From contig CANOFW010000028.1 in assembly GCA_947565425.1 (NCBI GenBank), positions 1 through 40,463 of the forward strand: 40,463 nt of DNA, in the 5' to 3' direction. The position numbers and the translations under genes are program-made. The notes below the pieces were generated by a model that was not told where the DNA came from, ran no database searches, and worked only from the letters and a program-made list of their open reading frames with translations. Below are positions 32,013 to 40,299 of this stretch, one piece after another. This DNA comes from an uncultured Lachnospiraceae bacterium. Its GTDB lineage: Bacteria; Bacillota; Clostridia; Lachnospirales; Lachnospiraceae. Numbering within the stretch: the stretch's first letter is position 1; each line of letters starts with the position of its first letter.

Positions 32013-32407
32013 GCCTTGCCCTTATCCTTACACTGCTCTAACATATCCTCAAGCTCCCGGAACTGCTCTTCGGTCAGTTTTGCACTCTGTAATAAAGCAG
32101 CCATGGCATTTTTGCGGCTGCCTGCAAAATAGCTGTCCACAAACTTCTGGCTCTTCTCCCGCTGGCATTCCTCTTTTGATTTGACAACGGAATAATGATA
32201 TACCCGGGAATCATGCGCATCTACGGTGTAGCTCAAGACGCCCTTCTGCCATAAACGATTTAACAGGACACGCACCATGCGCGGCGACATGTCGGCATTA
32301 TCTTTCATTTTTGCAATCACCTCTCTGGCCGTCAGTGAGGTGTCGCTTGCCCACAACACTTCCATTACCAGCCATTCGCTTTGGCTTGGTGAAGTCTCCT
32401 TATCCAT
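32009..32407 (-). CDS. BlaI/MecI/CopY-family repressor
   Basis: 132 aa. The winged-helix start SQSEWLVMEVLWASDTSLTAREV, then MSPRMVRVLLNRLWQKGVL and HDSRVYHYSV, is the BlaI pattern. The rest is a dimerisation helix region ending in FRELEDML. BlaI-type repressors bind as dimers and are released by M56 proteolysis. The ATG at 32407 has AAGGAG 8 bases upstream; a frame ten codons longer has none. It is translationally coupled (4-base overlap) to the M56 gene. No clear TACA-n-TGTA operator was seen upstream. Confidence 0.92.
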   Translation of the reverse strand: MDKETSPSQSEWLVMEVLWASDTSLTAREVIAKMKDNADMSPRMVRVLLNRLWQKGVLSYTVDAHDSRVYHYSVVKSKEECQREKSQKFVDSYFAGSRKNAMAALLQSAKLTEEQFRELEDMLEQCKDKGKA

Positions 32408-32503
32408 TTTGCATTCTCCTTCTGCTGCTCTTTCCATGTATATCGGATAGAAAGAGAATTTTATTAATGTTTGTTCCTATTTAAATCTTATAAAAAAGAA
32501 ATA

Positions 32504-32547
32504 AAAAAGCGTTAAGCCGTTGATTATTCCTTAGACTTAACACTTTT
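32504..32547 (-). terminator. Terminator after the 54-aa gene
   Basis: A 13-base arm at 32504-32516 pairs with 32535-32547 with one mismatch. The minus strand then reads TTTTTTA. The flanking A and T runs make it potentially bidirectional. It lies between the 54-aa gene and the BlaI gene. Confidence 0.75.
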
Positions 32548-32570
32548 TGTTGTAAGTTGTTCCGCGGTTA

Positions 32571-32735
32571 TTACAAATCTAAATCTGTTGTTACAATACC
32601 GAACGATTCAAGCTTTGCTTTCAATACTTTTATTTGATAATCAATTTCTTTTTCAATATCATCTGATTTCTTGATACGCTGTAGGCTGGTATAATTATCA
32701 ATTAAGTTATTAATCATTTCTTTATCACTTGGCAT
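32571..32735 (-). CDS. Small protein of unknown function, 54 aa
   Basis: Starts MPSDKEMINNLID and ends TTDLDL; charged, mainly helical, no Cys, no membrane segment. The start at 32735 has AGGTG six bases upstream. A longer frame to 32756 begins with two Met codons lacking a site. A consensus promoter (32784-32812) and a terminator (32504-32547) bracket it, which is good evidence of an expressed single-gene unit. It might be a small regulatory or adaptor protein; I recognise no family. Confidence 0.7.
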   Translation of the reverse strand: MPSDKEMINNLIDNYTSLQRIKKSDDIEKEIDYQIKVLKAKLESFGIVTTDLDL

Positions 32736-32783
32736 AGTTTCACCTACTTTCATCATATAGCTTGAATTAATTTTGGCAATATC

Positions 32784-32812
32784 ATTATAACGAATTTATT
32801 AAAAAGTGTAAA
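32784..32812 (-). promoter_or_regulatory. Promoter of the 54-aa gene
   Basis: Minus-strand TTTACA (32807-32812), a 17-base spacer and perfect TATAAT (32784-32789). Confidence 0.85.
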
Positions 32813-32859
32813 GCTCCTGCGAATGTTTATCCCAGCTTATTTTTCTCTGCCGCAGCCGC

Positions 32860-32985
32860 CTATCCCATCATCAACATCACACAGAGCCGGAACTCTCCCT
32901 CTTTTCGCTCAACCTCTATGTCTCCCGCATATTTCCTTGCCACCCTGCGGATATTAGACAAGCCATATCCATGACCGTGATAATC
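32860..32985 (-). pseudogene. C-terminal remnant of a GHKL (AgrC-type) histidine kinase
   Basis: The minus strand reads DYHGHGYGLSNIRRVARKYAG and onward, ending in a stop at 32862-32860. HGxGLxNIRRxxxKYxG is the G2-region signature of AgrC/ComD-like kinases, followed by the usual final strands. Only about 41 codons survive; homology ends abruptly just before the Asp and an in-frame stop lies a dozen codons further up. The upstream part, including any His box, is missing. Confidence 0.75.
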
Positions 32986-33067
32986 GCTACGGCATAAAAC
33001 AGCAAAGCAAGAGCATCATAATCATTCTTAATTTTCTTTTTGCTGTAGAATCATTTATACACAAACA

Positions 33068-33096
33068 GGCAGCGGCATATCATTCATGCCGCTGCC
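33068..33096 (-). terminator. Terminator after the lipoprotein gene
   Basis: An 11-bp perfect GC-rich stem (33068-33078 with 33086-33096) with a 7-base loop, followed on the minus strand by TGTTTGTG. The T tract is weak but the position, about 60 bases after the lipoprotein stop, fits the end of the giant-gene operon. Confidence 0.6.
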
Positions 33097-33157
33097 CGCT
33101 TTTACGATTCAAGTGGATCCAACTTTCTATCGTACTTTATTTCTTTGTCTTACTCTG

Positions 33158-33667
33158 TCAGTCCAGAGGTTCTACTACTACTGCTTGAAGAACAGCCGCT
33201 TGGCTTCCTGCGAAATCATCCACGTTCACCACTCCGGTTACCCGGACGTGGGCGCCTGATTCCGGCTTCTGAGCCACATACACAAGGGGCAGGCTGCTCT
33301 CCATTTTTTTATCTTCTGTAAGAGTGTTGGTGAGATACGAGTTCCCATCCTCCTCGATATAGTAGCCTTCCATTTGGAAGAGCTGCCCGGAGTAGTCGCC
33401 CGTATTTTCTTTTATTTCTGCGACAGTCTTGCTGAAATTTTCCTCTGTCACCACATTGATGTCATCATCTATTGCTTCCAGTAAGTCCTCATCGGTAGCA
33501 TCCGGCCCGAGTAGCGGTTCCTTGCTGCTATCTTCCTTCCCACCGTCTCCGGCTGTGCCTTGCTGCACATTTTCATCCGCCGTGTCCTGCTTTTTAACGC
33601 TATTGCAAGAAACAAGCGAAACTCCAAGAATTACACATAGGAAAAAAGTCAGAAATTTTTTACTCAT
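33158..33667 (-). CDS. Small lipoprotein of unknown function
   Basis: 169 aa. A lipoprotein signal (LGVSLVSCNS, Cys21) is followed by an acidic Gln/Gly/Ser linker and a domain from about residue 70. The second half (GDYSGQLFQMEGYYI, LVYVAQKP, HVRVTGVVNVDDF) looks like an OB-fold beta barrel. No catalytic motif. It starts 30 bases after the stop of the 2198-aa gene on the same strand, so both are probably co-transcribed, with this protein tethered to the membrane near the secreted giant. AAAGGTG is 11 bases upstream of the ATG. Confidence 0.8.
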   Translation of the reverse strand: MSKKFLTFFLCVILGVSLVSCNSVKKQDTADENVQQGTAGDGGKEDSSKEPLLGPDATDEDLLEAIDDDINVVTEENFSKTVAEIKENTGDYSGQLFQMEGYYIEEDGNSYLTNTLTEDKKMESSLPLVYVAQKPESGAHVRVTGVVNVDDFAGSQAAVLQAVVVEPLD

Positions 33668-33697
33668 AATTATACATTCACCTTTCCGTTGAACCTC

Positions 33698-36600
33698 TTA
33701 GTTGAAACCATTTGCATAATTTCCACTGATAATGTTGCTTGAATATGTGATAGTGTATACACCATCTTTCAACGTGATAACGTATCCTCTTGCATAAACC
33801 ATTCTCTCATCATTTACAGTTGATTCTGCGCTTCCAAGATTCAACGTCATGGTCATTCCTAAATAATCACGCATGGTCTTGCCTTCTGCCTCAGCCATTT
33901 CCTTGGTAAACTTACGGTTACGAAGGTTTCCGCTGGCAGTAAAGCTGCCCTCTTCATTCAGCTCTACGGACAAGTCTGCCTCTACATTTGCCGGGTCATA
34001 ACCTGCTGCATTGATGTAAAGCATACCAGTCTCAATAATCTCTGCGTCTTTATCTTCCACATCTACATAGGTAGAAAGCGTGATCTTCTTATTTCCGTCT
34101 ATTATGCTTCCGCTTCCTACAGTACTTGCAGATGCAGTCTTCTTACCACACTCAGTACATACGCCGTTCTCGTCGAACTTATGGCCAAGCGCTTCAATCT
34201 CCGTCTGCTCTGTGACAACAACGCCGCAAGCCTCGCACTTCTCACCGTCTGACAAACCGGTTTCCGTACAAGTTGCCGGCTTTCCAGGAACGGTAACAAG
34301 GTCTTCATGATTATCTGCGTCAAGCTCAAGCGCTCTGTCCGTACCTTCAATATCCTTTTCACATACGGAACATGTCTGGATTTCGCTTCCCTCTGTCATA
34401 CAGGTGGAAGCTTTCACGGTGCGGTACGCGCCCGGTGTGTGCGCAGCTAATTCAAGCTCTCTGTCTGTGCCTTCGATATCCTCACCACATACGGCACATG
34501 TCTGGATCTCGCTTCCTGCCGTTTCACAAGTTGACTCTGTTACAGTGCGGTACTCGCCAGGCGTATGGCCAGTTGCAGGAATTACTTCCTGTTCCGTAAG
34601 AATTGTCTCACAAACAGAACATTTCACACCAGCCGTCAAGCCGTCCTCCGTACAGGTTGCTTCTTTTCCTTCTAACGTTACTTCTGTATGACCTTTGGCT
34701 TCAATTACCTCACATCCCCGCAAGACTTCTGTACATCCTTCTTCCGGACATACTTTTCCAGCTTCATGACCGGCTTCCGTACAAGTTGCATCTACTTTCT
34801 CTACAGATTTTCCAATAACTTCACCATGTACCGGGCAAGTGAACAGTCCAATCTCCTCTAATGTCTTGTGGCAGTACTCACATGCTCCATCTACAATACT
34901 ATGAGCATCCGGGTTAATGGCAATTTCTTCCATTCCATCGAATACGGTGTCGCATCCTTCCGTCGGACATACTAATCCTGCCTCACGGCCTGCTGTTGTA
35001 CAGGTTGCTTCTACTTTTGCTACAGATTCTGCTTTTACCCAGCCATGTGTCGTACATTCTTTGAAGCCAAGTTCTTCGGCTGTCTTATTACAGTACTCAC
35101 AGGTGCCTTCTACAAGGTTATGTGCATCCGGATCAATGGCAATTTCTTCCATTCCACCTAATACATTGTCGCATCCCTCTTCAGGACATACAAGTCCTGC
35201 CTGATGACCTGGTGTTGTACACGTTGCTTCTACTTTCTCTACAGATTTCGCTTTTACCCAGCCATGTGTTGCACACTCTTTGAAGCCAAGTTCTTCGGCT
35301 GTCTTGTTACAGTACTCGCAGGTACCTTCTACAAAATGATGTGCATCCGCGTTGATAGCAATTTCTTGCATTCCATCGAATACGGTGTTGCATCCTTCCG
35401 TCGGACATACAAGTCCTGCCTCGTGGCCTGCTGTTGTACAAGTTGCTTCTACTTTTGCTACTTGTTTTCCTGCTGCCCAGCCATGTGTCTCGCACTTATG
35501 CCAGCCAAGTTCTTCCACTGTCTTGTGGCAGAACTTACATGCATTGTCCTCAATTACATGAGCGTCCGGTTTTGCATCTTCTCCGATAACAGGAGTTTGA
35601 TCTGGATCTGCTCCGCCGCAGCCTTCACAGATGAACTCAAGAATTTCCGGATTGGTACAGTTTGCCGGAGTATACTTCGGCTGATAATTATGCTCTCCGG
35701 TTGATGGGATAGTTTCTATCTCGCCATACCTATTGCTACATACTGCACATACTGCCTGCTTCTGTCCGTCTGTTGCGCATGTTTCTGCCTTTAATACTTC
35801 ATACGTTCCAAACTTATGAGGCAGCATCTCGATATCTTCTTTCTCGCGAACTACCTTAGGACCTGTTGATCCGTCTGCAAGCGTATGGTCTTTCAAACAA
35901 GTAATTTTTTCGGTATAACCTTTTTCGGTACAACTTGCTTCCTTACCTTCTTCGATTAATGCATCGGCTTCTGCGGATTCGTTGGAGATTAATCCGTGTT
36001 CCGGACAATATCCATAATGCGGAGCAACATAGATCAATTCCGTATTACCGCAGCGAGTACATTCGTTAAAGGATACTTTCAATTTGCCTGCTTCATCTCT
36101 GATTAACTTTGTTTTATAATCATGGCCTGCTGCAATCGCAGTTCTCTTTACACGCTGTGTATCTCCGGCTGCCGCTGCTTCTTCCTCTGTACAACGCGTA
36201 CAGGTTTCTACCAGAGTTCCGCCGTTCTCACAGATATCTTTTAAGAGTTCCGGTGTGGTTGCTTCCACGCCTGTTACCGTAAGTTTGACGCCTTCGCCGT
36301 ATACATGGTGTGCCGGATCTTGCGCCTCTTCCGGTAAAGCTGTTTCTTCATCATAGTCACAGTTTGCACACTCTTCATGGATATAACCATCTTTAAAGCA
36401 GGTGGACGCTACCTGTGTAACTGTAAGATTATGTCCTGTAGCTTCAATAGTTTCTTCTTTCGTGCCATCGCATCCGGTTCTAAGACAATGCCATGTCTTG
36501 GTACCATTTTCTGTACAAGTTGCAGCTTTAACTTCTACATTGCCGTCTGCATGCTCTGCATTTGTCCACTCATGGCCTTTTGCCTGCGGATTTTCGAGTT

Positions 36601-39600
36601 TTGCTGCCAACGCAGCGATTTCCGTATCATGGCTGCCGTCGCCCCATCCGTTCGCTTCGATCATCTCGTTGAGAATCTCAGCGCTGTTTAAGGTGGTAAC
36701 TTCCTGGTAACCTTCGTCAAATTCTTTACATACGGAACACTGTTTTCCTACTGTTGTATTATGTGTACAATCGGCAGGAACAATATCTAACTCGCCAAAC
36801 TTATGGCCTTGATGTTCTATAATCTCTGTCTTAGTATGACCTGCTACAGTCTCTTCACATACGGAACATGTGTAAGTCTTTACGCCGTCTGTCGTACAGG
36901 TTACTTCCGTTGTGATAACGCCTGCGTCATATTTATGTCCGAGTTCTGTCGGGATTGCCTCGTATTTTTTCTTGTCACATCTACTACAAGTAAATGTTCC
37001 AAGACCTGTCTCCGTACAAGTTGCCGGACGGAAACTTTCTGTCAGTTGCCAATCATGATCAAGCGCTGGATAATCATCTGCAAGCTCGATTACTTCTCCC
37101 GCATAATCACAGCCCTTTACCGTACATACTTCCTGTACTGTTGCTGGATTCTCGCAGTCTGCCTCTGTGAATTTGTCTTCCAGTTCATGACCTTTCGGTA
37201 TTATTACCGTTTTAACGTCTCCGCAAGTAGAACATACGGAAACTTCTGCTCCATCCTCAGTACATGTCTTAGCCGTAGACTGTTCAGCGTCAACTTCATA
37301 GGTATGCTCTCCGCTTGCCTCTGTATTCGTGAGCGCCATAATTTCTGCCATTATCTCACCAAATGCAGTCTCTTGATCTTCAGAAAGTTCTCCATCCTCA
37401 GCAATGTTAAGAAACGCTTTGTATGCGTTTGTCAACGTTTCTGTATCGGCATCGCTCATTGCACCTTCAGTAAGTACAATCGTCAGCAAGCTGTCTTTGC
37501 CGTCTCCGCAGACACTACAGTATTTTCCTACTTTTGCCGGATTGCCGCAATCTGCCTCTTTGATGTCAAATACATACGTATGATCTGGCCTCTCTGTAAT
37601 CGGCTCGCTCTCCGTATAATCACAGCGGCTACATTTCTTAGCGTCTACGCCGTCTGCGCCGCAGGTAGCCGGCTTGCTGTTTTCGGTATCTTCTACTATG
37701 TCATGTCCCAGCGCTTCAATCTCTGCGTCAGCCTCAACGGTATGGCAGTCCTGGCATTCGCGCTTGCCTGTGCCCTTTTCCGTACAAGTTGGAGCTTTTG
37801 TTTGTTCCATCTCGCCCCAGTTATGTTTTACTGGTACCGGCACATATTTTGATTTCTTACAAATGCTGCATACCTGTTTCTCCAGGCCTCCCTGATTACA
37901 GTTCGCCTCTGTCAATACGCTTGACGTCTCCCACTTATGGCCGTTTGTCGTATCAATCGGGTAAATCTCCGGCTGAGTCTCCCAAGTCTCACACTTCGCA
38001 CAGTAATTTCCTTCTCCGTGTCCTTCCGCGATACAGGTTGCCTCTACCGCCTCCTGCGGCTGGAACTCATGTCCGCTTGCCGTATCCTTCGTGATACTAT
38101 TTTCTGCGAGTTCTTCGTCGCTCAATGTCACTTCCTGCTTGCAGTTCTTACAATAAGCTTTGTAAGATGCGTCTTCCGTACAGGTTGCGTCTATCTTCTC
38201 ATAGATGAGAGCGCTGTCACTGTTTTTACTGTAATCATGCCCTGTCGCTGCTACTTTCTCAGAGTAAACCTCTCCGCATGCCTGGCACTTCTTATAAGTT
38301 ACACCCTCTGTGGTACAGGTTGCAGCCACATTCTGATGTGTCTCATCCTCAAATGCCACGCCGTTATGAGCGGTTGCCTCTGCTGCTGTAAGCGCCTGCT
38401 CAAACTCATTAATTTCTGATTCATTATCTGTCTCATTATAACCGTTGTTTGCAATAAACGCTGCTACCTGTGCTGTTACAAAATCTGCATATCCATCATC
38501 ATTTGTATCGGGAATCACTACTGCCGGGTCTTTTCCTTCGCCGGTAACTTCTGCGCCGCAGCCTGCTGTACCGCAAATCCAGCCTACCCTTGCAGCTCCC
38601 GTACAGCTCGCTTCAATGACGCCATAAGTTGCATTTGCCAGGTCGTGGTCTGTCATGTCAAGAATTTCTTCCTTGGTTCCACTACAGCCATCTACTGTAC
38701 ATTTATAAACATTCTTGCCCAGTGTATGACAGTTCGGTGTTATGCTGCTATCCGGATCAGGAGTATCGCTCCACGTATGGCCCTTTGCCGGTACGGTGGT
38801 AGTTCTCTCCGCCGGGCTTCCGTCTTCCTTCGGATCAGTACATGCCGGATTTCCCTCTTTATCTGTTCTTGTACAGCTCTCTGTCTTCACGCCGTCCTCT
38901 GTACAGCTTACTTCTGGATTCCATGTTGCATTTCCCCATTTATGGCCTGACAAAATTGCTTTGTAACCTGTTTTGCCGCAATTTACACACTTGTATTTGC
39001 CTAAGCCGTTCGTGGAAGAACAATCCGGCTCTCTTACGATGCTGACAAGGTACTGTGCATCATACGGATCTTCTGGATATACATGAGAGGTAGATGTTCC
39101 TGAAACCTCCTGCGGCTCAAGGGTAACCGTATTACAGTCCGCACATTTTTCGCCTTCGCTTTTGCCCGGGCCTGCGCAGGTTGCCGGAACTGCCGGAATT
39201 TTTACCAGATTCGTATGGTTCTCCGGATTTTTGTTCTCGTCATACACTACTGTATCATGTACGGTACTGTGCGCTGGGTTCTTACAGAAATGCGCGGTTC
39301 CTTTACCCTTTTGACAGGTTGCTTCTTCTCCCGGTACGTCGGTTGCTTCCTCTGCCCACTCATGATTCTCAGGATCTAACTCCGTACCGTCGCTGCCTGT
39401 CTTTTTCACAGGCGTTCCACAATTCTTACATTCCTGATATTTGTAACTTGGCGTCAAGCAGGTTGCAGCCATTGTCTTCTCCGGCTGGTCCGTTACTACG
39501 TGCGCGTCGCTGTTCGGCTCGCCGCGGGTTTCTTCTGTGTCAGGATCAAACTCACCGCAGTCCTTACACTTAATAGCCCATACGGCAGCAGCTCCACAAG

Positions 39601-40294
39601 TGGCAGGACTTTTCTCTTCCAATTCCTGGCCTTCATAATTATGCTTTGTCGAGTCCACTGAACCCACTGTTGCCTCCGGATTTGGCTGCTCACATCCGTT
39701 GACACATTTCTGTGCTGTCTTCTCTGGCAGTATGCAAGTAGCCGCCTGAACCACAACGGTATCTCCGCTGTAATCATGATCAAGCTGTGTATCAGGCGTC
39801 TCCTCTTCACTGCCTTCTTGGAATGCCGTACACTTTGTACACTTGAACGCCATAATCTGGTCGCTCTCGCAGGTTGCTGCTGATTTCTCTGTCTTCTCAG
39901 TCGCCCATACATGCTCTGAGAGTTCGCCAAACTCTACGGTATTTGTATAGTCGCATTTCTTACAGGTAGAGATAATCTGCCCCTTCGATGTACAGGTTGG
40001 TTCAATCGTTTCCTGTTCCAGATCATGTCCTGTTGCCGGGATCGTCACCCAGAACTCTTTGTCCGCGATATTGGACTGTCCACATACATCACACTCAAAT
40101 AACCCCACACCCTCATCTGTACAAGTCGGCTCGTTGATTGTTTCCACCAACTTGTCAGTAAAAACATGCTCTCCTGGCGCACATGAGTCAACATGCGCAT
40201 CAGTACCTCCTTCCGCAGCATATGCCGGCACATTCCATGATAACATCATGGACAGAGTCAGCACTACGCTCAGAAGACGTTTCCATTTGTTCAT
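33698..40294 (-). CDS. Giant secreted Cys-rich repeat protein (about 39 C-C-x-x-C-H modules)
   Basis: 2198 aa with a signal peptide (1-27, cleavage near AYAAEG). From residue about 38 to 2050 it consists of roughly 39 modules of 35-75 residues: a TC with Gly soon after (ATCTExG), 6-10 residues, then CxxC (sometimes CxxxC), then a loop of 10-60 residues ending GH. I count about 130 Cys. The ligand-like Cys3His set suggests one metal ion, or disulfides, per module; neither is proven. Four modules near the C-terminal third form a 73-aa higher-order tandem array with an extra CEYC-x11-CxxH unit. Three modules carry acidic helical inserts. A Cys-free C-terminal domain of about 145 residues ends RGYVITL, TYSSNIISGNY. 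No LPxTG or membrane anchor. AAAGGAG lies 9 bases before the ATG. Confidence 0.88.
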   Translation of the reverse strand: MNKWKRLLSVVLTLSMMLSWNVPAYAAEGGTDAHVDSCAPGEHVFTDKLVETINEPTCTDEGVGLFECDVCGQSNIADKEFWVTIPATGHDLEQETIEPTCTSKGQIISTCKKCDYTNTVEFGELSEHVWATEKTEKSAATCESDQIMAFKCTKCTAFQEGSEEETPDTQLDHDYSGDTVVVQAATCILPEKTAQKCVNGCEQPNPEATVGSVDSTKHNYEGQELEEKSPATCGAAAVWAIKCKDCGEFDPDTEETRGEPNSDAHVVTDQPEKTMAATCLTPSYKYQECKNCGTPVKKTGSDGTELDPENHEWAEEATDVPGEEATCQKGKGTAHFCKNPAHSTVHDTVVYDENKNPENHTNLVKIPAVPATCAGPGKSEGEKCADCNTVTLEPQEVSGTSTSHVYPEDPYDAQYLVSIVREPDCSSTNGLGKYKCVNCGKTGYKAILSGHKWGNATWNPEVSCTEDGVKTESCTRTDKEGNPACTDPKEDGSPAERTTTVPAKGHTWSDTPDPDSSITPNCHTLGKNVYKCTVDGCSGTKEEILDMTDHDLANATYGVIEASCTGAARVGWICGTAGCGAEVTGEGKDPAVVIPDTNDDGYADFVTAQVAAFIANNGYNETDNESEINEFEQALTAAEATAHNGVAFEDETHQNVAATCTTEGVTYKKCQACGEVYSEKVAATGHDYSKNSDSALIYEKIDATCTEDASYKAYCKNCKQEVTLSDEELAENSITKDTASGHEFQPQEAVEATCIAEGHGEGNYCAKCETWETQPEIYPIDTTNGHKWETSSVLTEANCNQGGLEKQVCSICKKSKYVPVPVKHNWGEMEQTKAPTCTEKGTGKRECQDCHTVEADAEIEALGHDIVEDTENSKPATCGADGVDAKKCSRCDYTESEPITERPDHTYVFDIKEADCGNPAKVGKYCSVCGDGKDSLLTIVLTEGAMSDADTETLTNAYKAFLNIAEDGELSEDQETAFGEIMAEIMALTNTEASGEHTYEVDAEQSTAKTCTEDGAEVSVCSTCGDVKTVIIPKGHELEDKFTEADCENPATVQEVCTVKGCDYAGEVIELADDYPALDHDWQLTESFRPATCTETGLGTFTCSRCDKKKYEAIPTELGHKYDAGVITTEVTCTTDGVKTYTCSVCEETVAGHTKTEIIEHQGHKFGELDIVPADCTHNTTVGKQCSVCKEFDEGYQEVTTLNSAEILNEMIEANGWGDGSHDTEIAALAAKLENPQAKGHEWTNAEHADGNVEVKAATCTENGTKTWHCLRTGCDGTKEETIEATGHNLTVTQVASTCFKDGYIHEECANCDYDEETALPEEAQDPAHHVYGEGVKLTVTGVEATTPELLKDICENGGTLVETCTRCTEEEAAAAGDTQRVKRTAIAAGHDYKTKLIRDEAGKLKVSFNECTRCGNTELIYVAPHYGYCPEHGLISNESAEADALIEEGKEASCTEKGYTEKITCLKDHTLADGSTGPKVVREKEDIEMLPHKFGTYEVLKAETCATDGQKQAVCAVCSNRYGEIETIPSTGEHNYQPKYTPANCTNPEILEFICEGCGGADPDQTPVIGEDAKPDAHVIEDNACKFCHKTVEELGWHKCETHGWAAGKQVAKVEATCTTAGHEAGLVCPTEGCNTVFDGMQEIAINADAHHFVEGTCEYCNKTAEELGFKECATHGWVKAKSVEKVEATCTTPGHQAGLVCPEEGCDNVLGGMEEIAIDPDAHNLVEGTCEYCNKTAEELGFKECTTHGWVKAESVAKVEATCTTAGREAGLVCPTEGCDTVFDGMEEIAINPDAHSIVDGACEYCHKTLEEIGLFTCPVHGEVIGKSVEKVDATCTEAGHEAGKVCPEEGCTEVLRGCEVIEAKGHTEVTLEGKEATCTEDGLTAGVKCSVCETILTEQEVIPATGHTPGEYRTVTESTCETAGSEIQTCAVCGEDIEGTDRELELAAHTPGAYRTVKASTCMTEGSEIQTCSVCEKDIEGTDRALELDADNHEDLVTVPGKPATCTETGLSDGEKCEACGVVVTEQTEIEALGHKFDENGVCTECGKKTASASTVGSGSIIDGNKKITLSTYVDVEDKDAEIIETGMLYINAAGYDPANVEADLSVELNEEGSFTASGNLRNRKFTKEMAEAEGKTMRDYLGMTMTLNLGSAESTVNDERMVYARGYVITLKDGVYTITYSSNIISGNYANGFN
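34732..35570 (-). repeat. 219-bp tandem repeat array inside the giant gene
   Basis: The same landmark (around tacatcc/cgcatcc) recurs at 34732, 34951, 35170 and 35389, exactly 219 bases apart. Each unit encodes 73 aa (KVEATCTTAG, GLVCPTEGC, CEYCNKTAEELGF, THGWVK). The inner units are nearly identical at DNA level, so the array expanded recently, whereas other modules in the protein are diverged. Confidence 0.85.
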
Positions 40295-40299
40295 GCTCT

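Noticed and set aside
34732-35570. Regular repeat array considered as CRISPR
   Set aside because: The 219-bp period is coding and in frame with 73-aa units; there are no short palindromic repeats with unique spacers and no cas genes.
36803-37852. 349-codon open frame on the plus strand inside the giant gene
   Set aside because: It is antisense to the Cys-repeat gene, whose biased repetitive codons keep the opposite frame open. It has no plausible start site or recognisable domain, and several similar shorter antisense frames occur along the same gene.
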